Shown piece after piece: positions 60,294-64,000 of a stretch of DNA of 64,000 nucleotides. The DNA comes from Phoenix dactylifera (lineage: Eukaryota; Streptophyta; Magnoliopsida; Arecales; Arecaceae), in NCBI RefSeq assembly GCF_009389715.1, contig NW_024067740.1:620001-684000 (forward strand), written 5' to 3'. The notes below the pieces were generated by a model. The model saw nothing but the letters and a program-made list of their open reading frames with translations. It was not told the DNA's origin and did not search any database. Position 1 is the first letter of the stretch. Every line of letters begins with the position of its first letter. The position numbers and the translations under genes are program-made.

Positions 60294-60773
60294 GGGCTCG
60301 TTTGGTTCGCGGAAAGCATTTTCCTTTCTAGGAATATGATTCCTGGAAAATAAATTCCTAGGAAGAGGATGCCTAGGAAAGTACTTTTGGCATGTTTGGT
60401 TGACCATGGGAAAGTGACAAATTTCCAAGGTGCTTATGTTTGGTTGGCCATCCACTTTCCTAGGAAAGTTATATATAATTCCTATTATACCCTTAATAAA
60501 AATTAGGTTTTTAATGCCTCTTTAATGTTTCTTTAATGCTGAAAGGACTTTTTGGGAAAAAGTAAAAATAGAGTGATTCCCGCCTCATGGGAAAGTAACT
60601 TTCCCATGTTTCTCATGGGAAAGACTTTTCCATGAAATGTGGGAACACATTCCCATAGGAATATAACTTTCCCTTCTCTCTTCTTTGAAAACTCCAACCA
60701 AACAAGAGGCATCTCATTACTTTTTCGTTGACCACACTTTTTTCCCTTCTTTTCCCGCGAACCAAACGAGCCC
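60294..60773. mobile_element. Tourist/Harbinger-like MITE
   Basis: 480 bp with inverted ends (GGGCTCGTTTGGTTCGCGG left, CCGCGAACCAAACGAGCCC right) and TTA at both sides (60291-60293, 60774-60776). The interior repeats CCTAGGAA/TTTCCTAGG motifs and is non-coding. Confidence 0.88.
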
Positions 60774-60776
60774 TTA

Positions 60777-61360
60777 AGAGAACCCAACCATGCAACGTAA
60801 CTGATCAAGCTTTTTGCTGTGTATTCACACATTTCTTTTTCGTTCCTTTATTTATAATGGGCGGTAGCATCAAGTGCTTTCTCTTTTTCCACCATCTCAA
60901 TAGAAAAAGAATAATAAAAGAGAAACCTGAAAATATAGAGGCTCCGTAGAATGGCATGCTATCTAAAGTAGGTCAATCTTGCTAGTCTAAGATCTAGAAC
61001 AAATACTAAAAAACATAAATAATATGACAAAGATGTTGAAAAAAAATTTGGAAGAAAGAAAAGAATATTTTATTTAAAAATGGAGCTGGTATAAGAAAAC
61101 ACTCTCTTGCCTCACCGGGGAGGACATTTTCAATCTCTCCTTTCTCTATTTATACACCATCCAAAGAAAGACTACTTTAAATAGAGGACCACATAGGTGG
61201 GATATTGATTCCATCTAAATTTAAAAGCCAATATCCACTAAAAGATAAAATAACTATCAAAGGATAAAAATATAAAAAAATATTTATTTTAGATGGGATA
61301 ACTAAATAAAACTTTAGTATAGACAAATAATAATTCTCAATAGGCCAAAAAATTGCCCAT
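60777..61360. other. AT-rich intergenic stretch
   Basis: No gene or named repeat is recognised. A poly-A-rich tract lies near 61038-61080. Confidence 0.45.
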
Positions 61361-61378
61361 CGCATGCTTAACTTGATT

Positions 61379-61804
61379 TTTTTTTTTTTTTTTTGCTGAA
61401 AACGGGTATTTCATACAATACGTGTACGAATACATCCAAGAAAATCAAAATAAAGCAACTCGCGGAGCGCATGTGGCAGCTCCTCCTCCCCCGACCAAAG
61501 GGTATACCCTGAGTGATGAGCCGCATGGGCCGCCACCCAGTCGGCTGCCCCATTAGCTTATCTAAATACATGTTGAGCCTGGAAGGCTCGCTCATCTCCC
61601 ATCATGCTCCCTATGTCGCGGATCAAAGGGTGGTCTGTACCATCACCCGTCGCCCCCCTCCGAATCCATCCGATGACCGTGGTGGAGTCGCCCTCCAAAA
61701 TGATCGACCTGGCTCGCAGGATCATCCTCGCATGGCGCACGCCCGCCCAAGCTGCTCGAAGCTCTGCCTCCGGAACCGCCCAGGCGCACGCCCGCCCAGG
61801 CTGC
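61379..61804 (-). mobile_element. 5'-truncated LINE with poly-A tail
   Basis: The + strand T-run at about 61379-61395 is the poly-A tail. TCGCATGCTTAACTTGATTT at 61361 recurs at 61805, a long target duplication typical of LINEs. On - the remnant encodes the end of a plant LINE RNase H (ILEGDSTTVIGWIRRG, HPLIRDI, QAQHVFR, then after a stop ANGAADWVAAHAAHHSG). Confidence 0.85.
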
Positions 61805-61838
61805 TCGCATGCTTAACTTGATTTTTTTTTCATACAAC

Positions 61839-62325
61839 CTAACTTGATCGTTTTATTGCCTACAAAACACGACAAGTAGTCATGACTCCTTATGTGAGTG
61901 ATAGAGAGAAGTCTGGTTTTGTTGTCATGACTTCCATATTACCCTCTCTGATATGAACAAAAATCATATGGGGAGAGCACCATAGTAGATCTACATTTTC
62001 TCTAGCACCCATCTTAAATAGAAAACCCCAAAATCAAATAAAGATAGAATTTTTTTTACTAACAGAATCTGTTAATTCTATGACTTAAAGAAAAAAAATT
62101 CATGCGCTAATAATGACCATACGTGAGGAAAGGCCGACATATTCTCTTTTTTACTTGTCAAGTGATACATACTCATCGGCTTCCTGACATATACTGTAAA
62201 CTTCTTTGATACATACAAAGTAGCAACCTAATACATACCTCCAAAAAAATCGATATATAATTTCTACAATATGGTGTTCACTAATACAAATAGATGAGTA
62301 GTAAATACACACAAAGTAATATAGT
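61839..62325. other. AT-rich intergenic stretch
   Basis: No gene is recognised. The last part (about 62220-62310) resembles 63146-63205 beyond the solo LTR. ATAGT at 62321-62325 is the left target duplication of the solo LTR. Confidence 0.45.
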
Positions 62326-63124
62326 TGTTGCTGGAAATTGGACCCGGGGGCGGCCGTCGGCTAAGAGGGTGGAGCTCCGATGAGAACTGGTGGGCGGCGA
62401 TCCGTCGGCGGGCGGCATCCTCCGTGGGGCCTGCAAAAAGCCGGTGGCCGGGGTTTCCGGCGCCGGCCCTCCGATGCCTAAGTCAGAGGGGGCAAATGTA
62501 TAAGAGGTATATGCCTAGAGTTTCAGCGTCCAGCCCCCTCTAGGGGGGGTTCCCCTTTTATAGAGGGGTACCGGGTTACATGTGATATGACGGGGCGGAG
62601 TTTCTGTATGATTGAGCATGTCGTATGAATTAATGCACGATCGTGTGAATTAACGTCTTGCCGTAGGAGATCGGGCCGGGGCCAAGGAGTTGTCATGGCT
62701 GATCAGACGCAGCTGAGCAGATTTGCCGTGGAGAACTTGAGATCCTTAGATAGCAGGAGCCATGCGTATTAATTGTTGAGTGAGCCGGAGGTCTACAGAG
62801 ACCATACGCATTAATTGTTGAGTAAGCCGGAGGTTTGCAGAGACCATGCGCATTAATTGTTAGCGGCGGTAGCAGGGGATGGTCTCTGGTCGAGCTGCAG
62901 AAGGATGTGACCGCGGTGGGTGGATGGTGAGGTCGGGCTTTCGAGATCGAGAGCTTCCAGGTCGGGTGCCCGGTCGGGCGCCAGGTCGGGCGTTTTGAGG
63001 TCGAGCGTCTGAGGTCGGGCGCCTGGTCGGGCGTCCGAGGTAGGGCGCTTCCGAGGTCGGGTGCTTTTGATCACGTGCTGGCGATGTGCTCACGTGCTTT
63101 GGGGGGACTTGTATTTCCCCAACA
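62326..63124 (-). mobile_element. Solo LTR of the same Tat family
   Basis: 799 bp from TGTTGCTGGAAATTGGACCC to CCCCAACA, with ATAGT at 62321-62325 and 63125-63129. The - strand TATA box is at about 62557-62563. Its minisatellite (about 62930-63065) uses GAGGTCGGGCG units, a third variant. No internal sequence remains, as expected after LTR-LTR recombination. Confidence 0.92.
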
Positions 63125-63207
63125 ATAGTCATCCAACATTCTAATATATATCTCCAGATAAATCGATATACAGTTTCCATAATATGATGCTGACCCGTAC
63201 ATATATT

Positions 63208-64000
63208 TTTTTTGATGAAAACAACAATTCATATAGCTCTAATGTGAGTACATCCTGCTAAATCAAAAGATAGTAAAGAGTACAAAGTAGAAGGTATGTC
63301 TCCTACGGATATCGAGATGATCTTTCCGGAGTGTTGAGCAACAAATGAGGCGACCCAGTCTACTGCGCTATTCGCCTCTCGAAACACATGTAATGCCTGT
63401 AAGTACCTTAGGTCCTAAGCCAGTCTGCGAGTGTCGCGGATAAGAGGGTGACCATCACTAAATCTGTCCACTCCCCGAACCCAGTCGATCACCACAGAGG
63501 AGTCTCCCTCGAGGCATACCCACTCAGCACCGAGTACCCGCCTCGCATAAGAGATACCCTCCCAAGCTGCCGGCAGCTCAGCTCCAACTATAGTAAGTCC
63601 AGGCATGCGACGACTACCCGCTGTTATCATCCTGTCATGATGGTCTCTGATCACAAAACCAGCACCTTTAGACATCCCGTCCGCCGACATACTACCATCA
63701 AAGTTCACTTTGAGATAGCTAAGAGGTAAGGGCACCCAAGAAACAAGGACGAACCTGGGCGCTGAAACAGCAGAAAGAAAACCCCAGATATTCCTGGCCA
63801 TCCCGAAAGAGAACATAACGGCAACCTCAGTGACCTCCCTTGCATGAAGCATAGCTCTGTTCACCACCATCCTCGGAGATAACCATCTGCCCTCAAACAG
63901 GTCGGCATTTCTGTCCAACTATATATCATAAGCCAAATATGCCCGTTGGATCCCTGCCTCATATCCCTGGCCTCTCAGCCGATGAATCCAATCCTATGTC
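63208..64000 (-). pseudogene. 3' end of a LINE (RNase H), running off the window
   Basis: On -, 63918-63415 encodes plant LINE RNase H: LKVNFDGSMSADGMSKGAGF, VGAELPAAWEGISYARR and VCLEGDSSVVIDWVRG, with the catalytic D, E and D visible. Downstream, after a frame break, comes LQALHVFREANSAVDWVASF, then AGCTHIRAI and a short A-tail (T-run at 63208-63216). A stop interrupts the frame just upstream (near 63919), where related LINEs have Trp before LDRNA. The 5' part is outside the window. Confidence 0.82.

Overview
The window is plant nuclear DNA. Host genes are split by GT-AG introns and most of the rest is nested transposable elements. The intronless LRX gene has very GC-rich third codon positions beside AT-rich introns and spacers, which points to a commelinid monocot. 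A palm or banana relative is only a guess.

Four host genes are supported. (1) A ten-exon gene on + (coding 6553-17462) encodes a DUF547 protein with an N-terminal MIP1-type leucine zipper. (2) A compact four-exon gene on - (18784-19675) encodes a 153-residue, probably plastid-targeted protein with two C-x3-C-x3-C motifs. Its exons are too short to show as long open frames; I assembled it by splice site and phase. (3) A ten-exon gene on + (27285-35294) encodes a CCCH zinc-finger, FG-rich protein of the plant CCCH16 / NUP42 type. (4) A single-exon leucine-rich-repeat extensin (LRX) lies on + (43673-45730).

Genes 2 and 3 are divergent. A 6.8-kb Mutator-like element (MULE, 19979-26804, 49-bp terminal inverted repeats, 9-bp target duplication) sits in what was their shared upstream region of about 0.77 kb. 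It carries a transposase fused to an OTU cysteine-protease domain on +, a plant mobile domain gene on -, and at each end a subterminal array of 23-bp palindromes repeated about every 33 bp.

A Ty3/gypsy family of the Tat lineage accounts for much of the rest. Its LTRs begin TGTTGCTGG and end CAACA on the + strand, and its coding sense is -. There are two internally deleted non-autonomous copies (190-3252 and 38015-42332), one long copy with gag-pol (46607-59256) and one solo LTR (62326-63124). Each is bounded by its own 5-bp target duplication (GTATC, CTATC, CAATT, ATAGT). The long copy has gag-pol with two RNase H domains and one early stop, an antisense spliced gene of the gypsy-type putative transposase family with its own TATA box, and two tandem-repeat fields. 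Where a 5' LTR should be, it has a short palindrome made of two inverted LTR termini.

LINE fragments lie at 36399-37318, 61379-61804 and 63208-64000. MITE-like elements lie at 9004-9208, 14943-15832 and 60294-60773. All family assignments come from reading motifs in the sequence; no database search was possible.
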